DNA of 25,954 bases from Desulfobacteraceae bacterium (GCA_003599475.1 QZKK01000261.1:1-25954); one strand, 5' to 3'; numbered from the stretch's first letter, positions 15,565 through 24,883 are shown. Notes: a model not told the origin generated them from the sequence alone. Program-made: numbers and translations.

Positions 15565-16476
15565 ATGTTTGCTCTACAGCGGGCAGAAGCGGCACAGGCC
15601 GACTGGCGGGAGTTCGTCATCGAAGCTCTCATCCGGGTGCTTGGCTTTTCGACCATCGGCTTTGTCCTGCTCATCTTCCTCTTTCTGCTTCGAGAGGGGG
15701 TGCCGTTCTTCTTCGAGGTGCCGCCCGCCAACCTCTTCGGGATCCATTGGTATCCGACTTTTGATCTCTTCGGAACACTGCCGCTCCTGCTGGGTTCCGC
15801 CCTGGTAACGATGACCGCCATCCTCATCGCGCTGCCCCTGGGGGTAACCACCGCCATCTTTGTGCGCGAAGTGGCGCCCGACTGGGCCCGAGAAGTTCTC
15901 AAGCCGTTGATCGAGGTGCTGGCAGGCATCCCCTCCGTGGTGCTGGGCTTTTTTGGCATGCATGTGGTCGCTCCACTGATCCGCGAGACACTTGGGGCCC
16001 CCACGGGCCTGACGGTGTTCACCGGCGGCCTGCTCCTGGCTTACATGGCGCTTCCCACCATCATCAGTGTGGCCGAAGATGCCCTGGATGCCGTCCCGAA
16101 AAGCTTCCGTGATGCCGGTCTGGCCATGGGGGCGACGCAATGGCAGACGATCTGGCGAGTGGTAGTGCCGGCAGCCCGTTCCGGAATCACGACAGCGGTG
16201 ATGCTGGGCATGGGGCGTGCCATCGGTGAGACCATGGCGGTCATGATGGTGACGGGAAACGCGGCTCGCATGCCGCTCAGCCTAGAGTCACTGTTCAAGC
16301 CCGCCCGCACCATGACGGCCACCATCGCCGCGGAAATGGGGGAGGTCGCCCGGGGGAGCACCCATTACCATGCGCTTTTCGGCATTGCCATCATCCTCTT
16401 TATGGTCACGTTCTTCATCAACCTGGTGGCCGCATCCACCATCTTCAAAAAACAGCGTCGCGGAGGCCTGCGCTGA
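15565..16476 (+). CDS. pstC: Phosphate ABC transporter permease PstC
   Basis: A 303-residue inner-membrane permease. Its ATG 15565 lies 1 nt after the pstS stop, with GAGGG about 8 nt upstream within the pstS end. It has six predicted helices, beginning with STIGFVLLIFLFLLREGVPF. The EAA-type loop that contacts PstB reads DALDAVPKSFRDAGLAMGAT followed by QWQTIWRVVVPAARSGI. GMGRAIGETMAVMMVTGN is the standard PstC signature. It pairs with PstA to form the channel. The stop overlaps the pstA start by 1 nt. Confidence 0.94.
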   Translation: MFALQRAEAAQADWREFVIEALIRVLGFSTIGFVLLIFLFLLREGVPFFFEVPPANLFGIHWYPTFDLFGTLPLLLGSALVTMTAILIALPLGVTTAIFVREVAPDWAREVLKPLIEVLAGIPSVVLGFFGMHVVAPLIRETLGAPTGLTVFTGGLLLAYMALPTIISVAEDALDAVPKSFRDAGLAMGATQWQTIWRVVVPAARSGITTAVMLGMGRAIGETMAVMMVTGNAARMPLSLESLFKPARTMTATIAAEMGEVARGSTHYHALFGIAIILFMVTFFINLVAASTIFKKQRRGGLR

Positions 16477-17321
16477 TGAGTCGATACCGGATACAGCGGA
16501 TTGGCTTTGCCCTGTTGGGCCTTGCCGCCCTGGCGGTGGTCCTTCCTATTTTAGTGGTGATCGGGATTATCGTGATTGAGGGGATGGGTGCCCTATCCTG
16601 GGAGTTCATCACGGCCATGCCCTTCGATGGAATGAAACAGGGAGGAATTTTTCCGGCACTTGTCGGTACCCTCCTCCTCACGATGGGAACCGCCCTGGTC
16701 TCCATTCCCATCGGGATCGGAGGAACCATCTATCTGGCCGAATATGCGCGGGATACTTGGGCAACCCGTTGCATTCGACTGGCCATCGTCAATCTGGCGG
16801 GGATCCCATCCATTGTATACGGGCTCTTCGGGTTGGGGATGTTCGTTCTGTTTCTCAAGATGGGCACATCCATTCTGGCCGGAGCGTTGACCCTGGCCAT
16901 CATGACCCTGCCGGTGATCATCAGCACGGCGGAAGAAGCGCTGCGTGCCGTGCCCACGGAGTTTCGGACCGTGAGCGCCAGTCTGGGAGGAACTCGCTGG
17001 CAGGGGATCCGCTACATCATCCTGCCGCAGGCCTTGCCGGGGATCATCACCGGCGTGATCCTGGGGCTGCTGCGGGCTGCCGGAGAGACCGCACCGATTC
17101 TCTTTACCGTAGCCGCCTTTTTCCTGCCGCGATTGCCCCAATCCCCATTCGATCAAACCATGGCCCTCCCTTACCACCTCTATGTCATCAGCACTCAGGT
17201 GCCGGGCATGCCCCTTGCTATCCAACACGGAACGGCGCTGGTGCTGCTGGCACTGGTGCTTTCCATGAACATTTCGGCAACCATCATTCGCAGCTACTTC
17301 CGGCGGAAACGACAGTGGTAG
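16476..17321 (+). CDS. pstA: Phosphate ABC transporter permease PstA
   Basis: A 281-residue membrane protein; its start codon shares one base with the pstC stop (TGATG), indicating translational coupling. Hydrophobic helices begin with FALLGLAALAVVLPILVVIG. Family motifs are GTIYLAEYARD, NLAGIPSIVYGLFGLGMFVL, the loop EEALRAVPTEFRTVSASLGG then TRWQGIRYIILPQALPGI, and LLRAAGETAPILFT. Normal length for PstA. The last codons overlap the likely GTG start of pstB1. Confidence 0.94.
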   Translation: MSRYRIQRIGFALLGLAALAVVLPILVVIGIIVIEGMGALSWEFITAMPFDGMKQGGIFPALVGTLLLTMGTALVSIPIGIGGTIYLAEYARDTWATRCIRLAIVNLAGIPSIVYGLFGLGMFVLFLKMGTSILAGALTLAIMTLPVIISTAEEALRAVPTEFRTVSASLGGTRWQGIRYIILPQALPGIITGVILGLLRAAGETAPILFTVAAFFLPRLPQSPFDQTMALPYHLYVISTQVPGMPLAIQHGTALVLLALVLSMNISATIIRSYFRRKRQW

Positions 17322-18073
17322 ACCCTAAGATTCATATCGATAAGGTGAGCTACGCTTACGGAGACAACTGGGCACTGCGTAACGTGACATTGGATATTGC
17401 TCCCAACAGTGTCACGGTTTTTTTCGGCCCGGCGGGTGGCGGCAAGACGAGCCTGCTCCGGCTGATCAATCGTTTGAACGACCTGGTGGAGGGCACGCAG
17501 ATGAAGGGCCGGATCCTTCTCGATGGGCAGAACATCTACGGTTCCGACATCCATGTTCCTAAATTGCGGCAGCGGGTGGGCATGGTGTTTGCCCTCCCGC
17601 TTCCTCTGCCGGGAACCATTCGAGAAAATGCTCTGTACGGTCTCAAACTGGCGGGCACAAGGGACCGGTTGCGACTGGACGAGAGCCTGGAGCGGAGCCT
17701 CACCCAGGCGGCGCTCTGGGAGGAGGTCAAGGACCGGCTGGACCATCCGGCCACGGCTCTTTCAGGAGGGCAGCAACAACGTCTGTGCATCGCCCGCAGT
17801 CTGGCCCTGGAACCTGATGTATTGCTCCTGGATGAACCCACCTCGGGCCTGGACCCGATTTCGACCCACAAGGTAGAAGACTCCCTGTTCATGTTGAAAC
17901 AGCAGTACACCATCGTCATTGTGCCGCATAGCATTCAACAGGCGGCCCGCATCGCCGACCAGGCTGCCTTCTTTCTCACGGGCGAGCTCGTTGAATATGC
18001 CTCCGGTACCGAACTCTTTACCCGGCCTCGAGACAAGAGAACGGAAGAATATGTCACCGGTCGTTTTGGATAA
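17315..18073 (+). CDS. pstB: Phosphate ABC transporter ATPase PstB1 with variant Q-loop
   Basis: A 252-residue ATPase. No ATG lies near the N-terminus; the likely start is GTG 17315, overlapping pstA by 7 nt. Walker A is GPAGGGKTS (38-46) instead of the usual GPSGCGKST. The Q-loop reads VGMVFALPLPLP, with Ala93 where PstB has the glutamine of FQRPNPFP. The signature LSGGQ (149-153), Walker B with DEP (173-175) and H-loop His205 (IVPHS) are intact. The rest is clearly PstB: INRLNDL, GRILLDGQNIY and the C-terminal TEEYVTGRFG. A canonical-Q-loop paralogue starts 9 nt after its stop. It probably works as the partner of PstB2 rather than as a homodimer. Confidence 0.9.
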   Translation: MVDPKIHIDKVSYAYGDNWALRNVTLDIAPNSVTVFFGPAGGGKTSLLRLINRLNDLVEGTQMKGRILLDGQNIYGSDIHVPKLRQRVGMVFALPLPLPGTIRENALYGLKLAGTRDRLRLDESLERSLTQAALWEEVKDRLDHPATALSGGQQQRLCIARSLALEPDVLLLDEPTSGLDPISTHKVEDSLFMLKQQYTIVIVPHSIQQAARIADQAAFFLTGELVEYASGTELFTRPRDKRTEEYVTGRFG

Positions 18074-18082
18074 GGATGAGGA

Positions 18083-18835
18083 ATGGAAAAGATCCGGGTG
18101 GAGCATCTCGACTTCTATTACGGAAAATATCTGGCGTTGTCCGACATTTCGATCGCTATCGAGGAGCGACAAATCACCTCCCTCATCGGTCCGTCGGGGT
18201 GCGGCAAGTCCACCTTTCTGCGTTGTCTGAACCGGATGAACGATACGATCCGAGGGACACGGGTGAAAGGAAGGGTACTCCTGGACGGGCAGGATATTTA
18301 TCATCGGAATACGAGTGTGGTGGAGTTGCGCAAGCGCGTGGGGATGGTATTTCAGCGCCCAAACCCTTTTCCGCAATCCATCTTCAGCAACGTGGCTTTC
18401 GGCCCGCGGGTACTGGGACTCGGAAACCGCAATCAATTGGCCCGTATTGTGGAGGAAAGCCTTAGCGGTGCAGTTCTCTGGGATGAAGTGAAGGACAAAC
18501 TCGATGAGGATGCGCTCGGTCTCTCCCTGGGGCAACAGCAGCGGCTGTGCATTGCGAGGGCCATTGCCGTAAAGCCTGAAGTCATCCTCATGGATGAGCC
18601 TTGTTCGGCTCTTGACCCGGTCGCCACCCTGCAGGTTGAAGAACTGATGCAATCCCTCAAAGCCAAGTACACCATTGTCATCGTCACTCACAACATGCAA
18701 CAAGCCGCGCGCGTGTCGGATTTTACCGGTTTCTTCTGGATGGGTGAACTGGTGGAATCCGGCGTGACCAAGTCGATTTTCACTCGGCCTCACCGGAAAC
18801 TGACGGAAGACTATATCACCGGGCGAGCCGGTTAG
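18083..18835 (+). CDS. pstB: Phosphate ABC transporter ATPase PstB2 with LSLGQ signature
   Basis: A 250-residue paralogue of PstB1, starting at ATG 18083 with AAGGA about 6 nt upstream. Walker A is canonical (GPSGCGKST, 36-44), and so is the Q-loop ([11 protein letters not shown], Gln91). The ABC signature is LSLGQ (147-151) instead of LSGGQ, so the glycine after serine is a leucine. Walker B ([14 protein letters not shown]) and the H-loop (VTHNMQQAA) are normal. The C-terminus is typical PstB ([10 protein letters not shown]). It energises phosphate import with PstA and PstC. Confidence 0.92.
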   Translation: MEKIRVEHLDFYYGKYLALSDISIAIEERQITSLIGPSGCGKSTFLRCLNRMNDTIRGTRVKGRVLLDGQDIYHRNTSVVELRKRVGMVFQRPNPFPQSIFSNVAFGPRVLGLGNRNQLARIVEESLSGAVLWDEVKDKLDEDALGLSLGQQQRLCIARAIAVKPEVILMDEPCSALDPVATLQVEELMQSLKAKYTIVIVTHNMQQAARVSDFTGFFWMGELVESGVTKSIFTRPHRKLTEDYITGRAG

Positions 18836-18857
18836 GACATCTTTTTCCAAAGGAGGT

Positions 18858-19529
18858 ATGAATCAGGCGATGCTACGAAATGCATTTAACCGGGAGTTGC
18901 AGGGTCTGGAAAAGAGACTCCAGGAGCTTGGCGGGATGGTGGAAGAGGCGCTGGTGGCGGCAGTGGATGCATTGAAACGCCGCGACCTGGAAGGGGCGGA
19001 GCAAATCATCGATGCCGACCGTTCAGTCAATGAGAGGCGTTATGCCATTGAACATGAAACCTTCGTGGTCATCGCCACACAGCAACCGATGGCGGTGGAT
19101 TTGAGGACTCTTGCCGCTGTCCTGGAGATCGCCATCGAGCTGGAACGGATCGGGGATTACGCCAAAGGGATTGCCAGAATCGCCATCCGGATGGGAACAG
19201 AACCCTTTATCAAACCCCTGATCGATATTCCACGCATGGCCGAGAAAGCACGCGGTATGCTGCATAGAGGGCTTCAGGCCTTCTTTGAACGCGATGTGAA
19301 GCTGGCCCGGGCGATTCCTCCCGAAGACGATGAAGTGGATGCCCTCTATGACCGGATCTTCCATGAACTGACCACCTATATCATGTCCGACCCCAAACTG
19401 GTTGATCGAGCCAGCTATCTGATCTGGGTGGCCCATAACCTGGAAAGGGCCGCCGACCGCGTGGTGAACATCTGCGAGCGCGTGGTCTTCATGGTCACCG
19501 GTGAAGTCGTGGAATTCGACAAGCTCTAG
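18858..19529 (+). CDS. phoU: Phosphate transport system regulator PhoU
   Basis: A 223-residue all-helical protein of normal PhoU length with the two expected three-helix repeats. Each repeat has a metal-binding type motif: ELERIGDYAKGIARIA near 93 and NLERAADRVVNICERVVFMV near 195. DRSVNERRYAIEH and AVDLRTLAAVLEIAIELERI are typical too. PhoU links Pst to phosphate signalling and restrains uptake when phosphate is ample. The Shine-Dalgarno AGGAGG (18851-18856) is 1 nt before ATG 18858 and 13 nt before the in-frame ATG at 18870, so the true start is uncertain; MLRNAFNREL from 18870 aligns better with the usual PhoU beginning. It is the last gene of the operon and converges on clsB. No PhoR/PhoB pair is visible. 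Confidence 0.92.
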   Translation: MNQAMLRNAFNRELQGLEKRLQELGGMVEEALVAAVDALKRRDLEGAEQIIDADRSVNERRYAIEHETFVVIATQQPMAVDLRTLAAVLEIAIELERIGDYAKGIARIAIRMGTEPFIKPLIDIPRMAEKARGMLHRGLQAFFERDVKLARAIPPEDDEVDALYDRIFHELTTYIMSDPKLVDRASYLIWVAHNLERAADRVVNICERVVFMVTGEVVEFDKL

Positions 19530-19593
19530 ATCTGAGCGGAATTTGCGGAAATCGCCAGGCTTTCGACATACATCTTTGAGACTGAATAATCGA

Positions 19594-20760
19594 TTATTTC
19601 CGGCCAGGCTCTTTCCCGGGGGCATACCCCGCCATTCCGATCATGAATCGCACCATGCCGTAACATAGCCAGCTCGCCAGGCGCAGCCGGATGGGCTGGG
19701 TTCTCCAGTGCTTCCGAAGTATCTGCTGTGACCCCATTTTGATCGCCTGCTCAAGGCTGTTCTTGAGTTCTTTGGCAAAGTTTTCATCGTCGACAACGAC
19801 ATTTGCCTCGAGCGCAAGCAGCAGACTGAAAGGGTCAAGATTCGATGATCCCACCGTAGCCCAATGTTCATCGATCACAGCAACTTTGGCGTGCATAAGA
19901 CCTTTGTGATACGCGTAGATCTTTATCCCCGCATCGAGAAAATTGCCATACAGGGCATGCGAGGCATAATGCAGCAATCGATATTCCACCCTTCCCTGCA
20001 ACAGCAAAATCACCCGAACACCGCGTCCGGCTGCATCCAGAAGCGCATGACGAAAATTCAATCCGGGAAAAAAATATGCATTTGCAAGAATGATTTCGAA
20101 TTGCGACTGTTCAATCGCCTGCAAATAAGCATCTTCAATGTCGCGGCGATGGCGGATGTTATCGCGTACCAGAAAAGCGGAGCGCATACGGCCTCCGGGC
20201 TCGGCTGAAGGAGCCTGTCTTTCGTTGTCCCGGATCCAGTCACGGCGTAACCGGGTCCAGGCCACCCGCGACCACACCCGGCAGGAAGAATCATGAATCT
20301 CTTCCACCAGCGCCCCTTCCACTCTTACAGCGTAGTCATAACGGGGCGATGTCTGATCCGGCATATCCATATCATCGATAATATTGATGCCTCCGACAAA
20401 CGCAATCTTCCGGTCCACGACCACAATTTTCCGGTGCAGGCGACGAAGCCTCCGGCGCCTCAGCGTGTAAGGCGATGTCTTGGGCCGGAATTTCAGTACC
20501 ATTACGCCTGCCGCCTCAAGGGAATCGATCATGGTTTTCGGCAAACGATTCGAACCGAATCCGTCGATCAGCATGTGTGTTTTTACGCCGCGAAAGGCCG
20601 CCCGCCTGAGCGCTTCCGCAATGCGTCGTCCGGTATTGTCATTTTCGAAAATATAGCTTTCCAGATAAATTTCGTGCACCGCCCGGTCCAGCGCCGCTTC
20701 GATTGCCGGAAAATAAGCTCCGCCGTTTTGCAGCAGGGTAATCTGACTGTTTAGAATCAT
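19594..20760 (-). CDS. clsB: Cardiolipin synthase B-type phospholipase D protein
   Basis: A 388-residue protein with two HKD motifs: H109-K111-D116 in HRKIVVVDRKIAFVGG and H290-K292-D297 in HAKVAVIDEHWATVGSSNLD. It has no N-terminal transmembrane helices, which places it with ClsB (413 residues in E. coli) rather than ClsA. It would transfer a phosphatidyl group to form cardiolipin. Start ATG 20760 lacks a ribosome site; TTG 20769 has AAGGA about 9 nt upstream, and a TTG at 20841 lies within the kinase gene. MILNSQITLLQNG corresponds to the normal ClsB beginning. It begins 28 nt after the kinase gene stop and is probably cotranscribed. Two gene fragments of the same family occur at 10116 and 12431. 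Confidence 0.88.
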   Translation of the reverse strand: MILNSQITLLQNGGAYFPAIEAALDRAVHEIYLESYIFENDNTGRRIAEALRRAAFRGVKTHMLIDGFGSNRLPKTMIDSLEAAGVMVLKFRPKTSPYTLRRRRLRRLHRKIVVVDRKIAFVGGINIIDDMDMPDQTSPRYDYAVRVEGALVEEIHDSSCRVWSRVAWTRLRRDWIRDNERQAPSAEPGGRMRSAFLVRDNIRHRRDIEDAYLQAIEQSQFEIILANAYFFPGLNFRHALLDAAGRGVRVILLLQGRVEYRLLHYASHALYGNFLDAGIKIYAYHKGLMHAKVAVIDEHWATVGSSNLDPFSLLLALEANVVVDDENFAKELKNSLEQAIKMGSQQILRKHWRTQPIRLRLASWLCYGMVRFMIGMAGYAPGKEPGRK

Positions 20761-20788
20761 TCGGGTCAAAGCAGGGTTGTCCTTGATT

Positions 20789-23700
20789 CTAATTGATCCG
20801 GATCCCCAACCTGTTTGTGTCAAGCTTGACGATTTCGGCAACCAATGTCACGCGTGTGCCCCGGCCCGGGGCGCTCTCCATCTCCATCCTGCCGCCCAGG
20901 TGCGCGATGCGCTCCCGGATCCCGAACAGCCCCAAACCCGTGGACGAGTCCTTCCTCAGAAGGGCCGCATCGGGGTCGAAGCCGGCTCCCTCGTCCGCAA
21001 CCGTAATCTGCACCTGATCGCCGGTCAGGCGGCGCACGTCCACCGTGGCCGCCTCCACCCCGGCATGCTTGACGATATTGAACAGCAGCTCACGCACGGC
21101 ATGGAACAACAGTATGACGACCCCCTCTGTATCCGGCGGGATCTCGTTTCCGGCCGTCACATGGACGATCAGACCATGCATTCTCTTCATCTCCTCTGCG
21201 AGCCACTTCATCGCCGCGACCAACCCGGAATCCGAAAGCGCCGGCGGGTTCAGTTGCACCAGGAGCGATCGGGAGAGCCGGATGGACTCATCCACAAGAT
21301 GGTCCAGCTCGTCGATGCGGTTTTTAACAATGGGGTCGCCGCCGGCGCAATGGAGGCTCCCGACACTGAACTTCACGGCAGCCAGCAGTTGCTGGAGGTC
21401 GTCGTGAAGGATCTGCGCAAGGCGCTTGCGCTCCTTATGCTCGGCGAGCGTCAGCTCGGCGGCCAGCGCCCGAAGCTGCCTCGCCCGTTGCTCAAGTTCT
21501 GCGACCGCCCGGTCCAGTTCGGCGGTTCGCTCCCTGACGCGTCGGTCCAGCTCCGCTGCCAGCGATTCGATCTGTTGACGGGCTTGTTCGCGCTCCGTGA
21601 CATCCTCAAGAGCCAGGAGAATCATGGGTGTCTGTCGTTCCGCCGACTCGATCAGGCAGGCGTTGAGGCATATGATGCGAAATCCCATTCCGGGAAACTC
21701 ATGCCCCACCTGGAGCTCTTTAAACTCGGATCGGGCCGGGATGATTTCGGCCAGCAGCTTTCGCAGATGCGCGATGTCCCACTGCCCGTCCCCCAGCTCG
21801 TAAAGCAACTCACCGACGGTTGCCTTCGGGGCGACCTTAAACGTCTGGTAGAATGCGGGGTTGGCCGACACCACCCGCAGGTCCGAATCCAGCACGAGCA
21901 AGGGCTGTCGAATGGTTCCGACGATGTTTTCGGCATAGGCCTTCGCGCTTTGAAGGGAGCTCTCCAGCCGTTTGAGCCGGGTTACATCCGCAAACGTCAC
22001 GGCGGCCCCGTCGATCCGGTTGTCCAACGTGCGGTAGGGAAGAATTCGCATCGTGTACCAGCGGTTTTCCGGGGTCTGCACCTCTTTCTCGATGGGGGTG
22101 AGGTCTCTCATCACGGCCGCTATGTCCGCGGAAAGCGAACTGCCGTCGAAGTTCTGGGTAATATGCGCCAGAGGCCGCCCCAGGTCGGAGGCAATGAGGT
22201 TGAACAGCTCGATCGCCCGCGGCGTGAACCGCTTGATCCGCAACTGCGCGTCGAGGAAAACCGTCGCGATCTCGGTAGAGCTGAAGAGGTTGGCCAGATC
22301 GTTGTTTACCTCGGTGATCTCGCCGACCTTCTCGTTTAGCTGATTGTTGACGGTGTTCAGCTCCTCGTTGATGGACTGCAGCTCCTCCTTCGAGGTCTCC
22401 AACTCCTCGTTTGTGGACTGCAGTTCCTCGTTCATCGACATCACTTCTTCGTTTGCGGCCTTGAGCTGCTCGCCGGCGGACTCGTGCTCCTGATTGGTTT
22501 CCTCGAGCTCGGTCCTCAAAGCCCTGATTTCTGCCTCCAGTTGCGAGACGGCGCATTCGTCTTCGGCGATCGGCTGGGCGGCGGGATGCGCAGCGGCCGG
22601 GACAGGCGCGTCCTCCAGGATGATCGCCAGCATCCTTTCGTCCCCCGCCCGGCCGGGGACCGGGGCGACGGTTGCGTTGGCAAAAGCCGATCCCTTGCGG
22701 CTTGTGGGCGCCTGCCGGATTGTGACCGGTTGGTTTGACGAAAGCGCCTGGCCGATCGCGCGGCGAAGCTTGGTGGCCATAGCGCCGGCTGCCATGTCGA
22801 ACACGTTCAAGCTCGCTGCACCCTTGGGGTGCCCCAGGTACTTCTCGGTCGGCCCGTAGAAGTGCAGGATTTTGCCTTTGGGCTCGACAAGCACGATGGC
22901 GGCGTCGAAATGCCTCAGGAGCACCTGCTGGTTGAGGATGGTCAACTCGGCGGCCGATGGCGGCGCGGGCGCACGGTCGGCGGCAACGCCGGCGCCCCGG
23001 GCGGAGGCCCCGGAGAAAACCGGAAGGTCGGCGGCGTGATGGTTCGGCCTGGCCAGACGGTAAATGCGGTGCGGCTTGGAGAGGACCTCAAACAGCCCCC
23101 GCGGGTCGGTCGGGGTTTCGGACTTGCCCAGAAACAGGAAGCCGCCTACGTTCAGCGCGAAACTGAAGATGGAAATGACCTTCCTCTGGGCTTCCGGCTG
23201 GAGGTAGATGAGCACGTTGCGGCAGGTGATCAGGTCCATCTTCGAAAACGGAGGATCGGCAATCAGGTTCTGGCGCGCGAAGACGACAGCCTCACGAAGC
23301 TGCTTATTGACCTGATATCGATCGTCCTTGTGAGAGAAGAATCGATCGAGGCGTTCAGGCGGCACATCGACGGCGATGGACTCCGGGTAAATGCCGGTGC
23401 GGGCGGTCTCCAGGGCGTCCTCGTCCACATCGGAGGCAAACACCTGAACGGGGTTTCCCTTTCCCGCCGAGGCGAGCGCCTCCAGCAGCAGCATGGTCAC
23501 CGAGTACGCTTCCTCCCCGGTTGCGCAGCCCGGCACCCAGACACGAAACGGGCTGTCGAAGCTTCTGCCGGCAACCAGGGGGGCCAGGGCCGTCTCTTGC
23601 AGCCTTCCAAAGGCTTCGGGATCCCGGAAGAAGGAACTGACCCCGATCAGCATATCCTTGGCGAGTTGGACCAGCTCCTGCGGGTCCTTGCGGAGCAGGC

Positions 23701-24520
23701 TCAGGTAGTCTCCCATGCCGGCGATTTGCCTGAGACCCATGCGCCGCTCGATGCGGCGAACGACCGTGCCCATCTTGTAGCAGCGATAGTCGCTGTTCGT
23801 GCCGGACTGCAGCAGTTTGAGGATCGACTCCAGGTCGTCCAACGGTCCGGCATCGGCCGTCTCCTCGGGACTTTCAGGGGGGCGGGTGCGGAAATGCCGC
23901 ACGTAGTCCAGCAGCGCATGGGGTATCCGGTCGGCGGGCAGAACGTAATCCACAAGGCCCGTATCGATTGCGCTCTGCGGCATGATGCCGAACTGGGCGG
24001 TCCCGGGGTCTTGCGCCATGCACATTCCGCCGGCGCTCCGGACCGCGCGAAGTCCCTGGGTTCCATCCGAACCGCTGCCCGAGAGGACGATGCAGACCGC
24101 TTTCTCCTTCTGATCCTGTGCCAGCGAGCGAAAGAAGAAGTCGATCGCCATCCGCATGCCATGCCGCTCCATCGGCTCGGTCAGCCGCAGCCGGCCTGCT
24201 TCGATCGAGAGGTACTTGCTTGCCGGGATCGTGTACACGCAGCCGGCCTCGACCGATGCCCCGTCCTGAGCCGTAACGACCGTCATCTCGGTGTACCTGG
24301 CCAGGATGCCCGCCATCTGGCTTTCGTGAGTCGGCTCCAGGTGCTGGATCACCACGAATGCCATCCCGCTGTCTGAAGGCATCGCCTTGAAGAAATCCTT
24401 GAGGGCGTCCAGGCCGCCCGCCGACGCGCCGATCCCCACGACCGCTAAGGGCCTGCCTGCGATCGAAGGACTCGGCGCCTTCAATACACTTGCCTTTTCC
24501 TTTCCCTGACGATTGTCCAT
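20789..24520 (-). CDS. CheB-CheR-PAS-PAS-HisKA_3 hybrid sensor kinase
   Basis: A 1243-residue fusion. ATG 24520 has a strong AGGAGG 5 nt upstream, preferred over ATG 24640. Order: CheB methylesterase without its receiver (GIGASAGG with S33, VIQHLEP with H60, SGSGSDG with D152); CheR methyltransferase (about 230-490; WVPGCATGEEAYS and DPPFSKMDLITCRNVLIYL); coiled coil (about 663-745; EELQSTNEELETSKEELQSI); PAS10-like domain; a second PAS from about 865 (NIVGTIRQPLLVLDSDLRVV); coiled coil; HisKA_3 with phosphoacceptor H1039 in LAQILHDDLQQLL; HATPase (ELLFNIVKHAG, DEGAGFDP, GLGLFGIRERIAHLGG). All catalytic residues I can see are intact. No transmembrane helix or receiver domain is present. CheB-CheR-PAS fusions are known, mostly with HWE or classical kinase ends; this HisKA_3 end predicts a NarL/FixJ partner. 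The second PAS and kinase resemble those of the broken kinase at 12947. Confidence 0.9.
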   Translation of the reverse strand: MDNRQGKEKASVLKAPSPSIAGRPLAVVGIGASAGGLDALKDFFKAMPSDSGMAFVVIQHLEPTHESQMAGILARYTEMTVVTAQDGASVEAGCVYTIPASKYLSIEAGRLRLTEPMERHGMRMAIDFFFRSLAQDQKEKAVCIVLSGSGSDGTQGLRAVRSAGGMCMAQDPGTAQFGIMPQSAIDTGLVDYVLPADRIPHALLDYVRHFRTRPPESPEETADAGPLDDLESILKLLQSGTNSDYRCYKMGTVVRRIERRMGLRQIAGMGDYLSLLRKDPQELVQLAKDMLIGVSSFFRDPEAFGRLQETALAPLVAGRSFDSPFRVWVPGCATGEEAYSVTMLLLEALASAGKGNPVQVFASDVDEDALETARTGIYPESIAVDVPPERLDRFFSHKDDRYQVNKQLREAVVFARQNLIADPPFSKMDLITCRNVLIYLQPEAQRKVISIFSFALNVGGFLFLGKSETPTDPRGLFEVLSKPHRIYRLARPNHHAADLPVFSGASARGAGVAADRAPAPPSAAELTILNQQVLLRHFDAAIVLVEPKGKILHFYGPTEKYLGHPKGAASLNVFDMAAGAMATKLRRAIGQALSSNQPVTIRQAPTSRKGSAFANATVAPVPGRAGDERMLAIILEDAPVPAAAHPAAQPIAEDECAVSQLEAEIRALRTELEETNQEHESAGEQLKAANEEVMSMNEELQSTNEELETSKEELQSINEELNTVNNQLNEKVGEITEVNNDLANLFSSTEIATVFLDAQLRIKRFTPRAIELFNLIASDLGRPLAHITQNFDGSSLSADIAAVMRDLTPIEKEVQTPENRWYTMRILPYRTLDNRIDGAAVTFADVTRLKRLESSLQSAKAYAENIVGTIRQPLLVLDSDLRVVSANPAFYQTFKVAPKATVGELLYELGDGQWDIAHLRKLLAEIIPARSEFKELQVGHEFPGMGFRIICLNACLIESAERQTPMILLALEDVTEREQARQQIESLAAELDRRVRERTAELDRAVAELEQRARQLRALAAELTLAEHKERKRLAQILHDDLQQLLAAVKFSVGSLHCAGGDPIVKNRIDELDHLVDESIRLSRSLLVQLNPPALSDSGLVAAMKWLAEEMKRMHGLIVHVTAGNEIPPDTEGVVILLFHAVRELLFNIVKHAGVEAATVDVRRLTGDQVQITVADEGAGFDPDAALLRKDSSTGLGLFGIRERIAHLGGRMEMESAPGRGTRVTLVAEIVKLDTNRLGIRIN

Positions 24521-24883
24521 TCTGTCCTCCTGGCTGTTTTCACTGGATGCGACTACAGTCGGATTTCGCGTACGTAAGAAAGTGCTATAATCGTAATGTC
24601 TGTTAAAAAACTCAGGATCTGCGTCGGGCCTATTTCTCATCGGGGAGGGGATCTAATCTGCGCCCAACGCCCAGGCGAATGAAGCGTGTATCATCGACGA
24701 CGTTACCGAAAAATACATCAAATTTCAACCACTACAGAAATGTCGAAATGCTTACACGACCCTTTCTGAAATCGTCAACTGAATTTCAACCCGGCTTGCC
24801 TAACAGCCGTAACAATTGGAATGCTGAATCGGATTTTTTTTAAAATCGGCCGCTTCGGAACCGATGTACGACGATGATGACCG
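24521..24883. other. Intergenic between ftsH and the hybrid kinase gene
   Basis: A 363-bp stretch with the ftsH terminator at one end and the kinase leader at the other. No gene, RNA or promoter with two good boxes was recognised. Confidence 0.5.
24842..24865 (-). terminator. Probable intrinsic terminator after ftsH
   Basis: On the minus strand, ATCGG-TT-CCG-AAG-CGG-CCGAT forms a stem (24865-24845) with a 2-nt bulge and ends in TTTT before an A-run. It begins 18 nt after the ftsH stop. The T-tract is short. Confidence 0.45.

Noticed and set aside
14418..16022. Minus-strand frame of 534 codons opposite pstS and pstC
   Set aside because: Antisense to well-identified transporter genes, with no domain or ribosome site.
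19585..19598. AATAATCGATTATT palindrome between phoU and clsB as a bidirectional terminator
   Set aside because: The stem is entirely AT-rich except for two bases, and it has no T-tract, so termination is unlikely.
20777..24376. Plus-strand frames of 520 and 515 codons opposite the hybrid kinase
   Set aside because: The minus strand encodes an intact multi-domain protein with all catalytic motifs; these frames have no recognisable domains.
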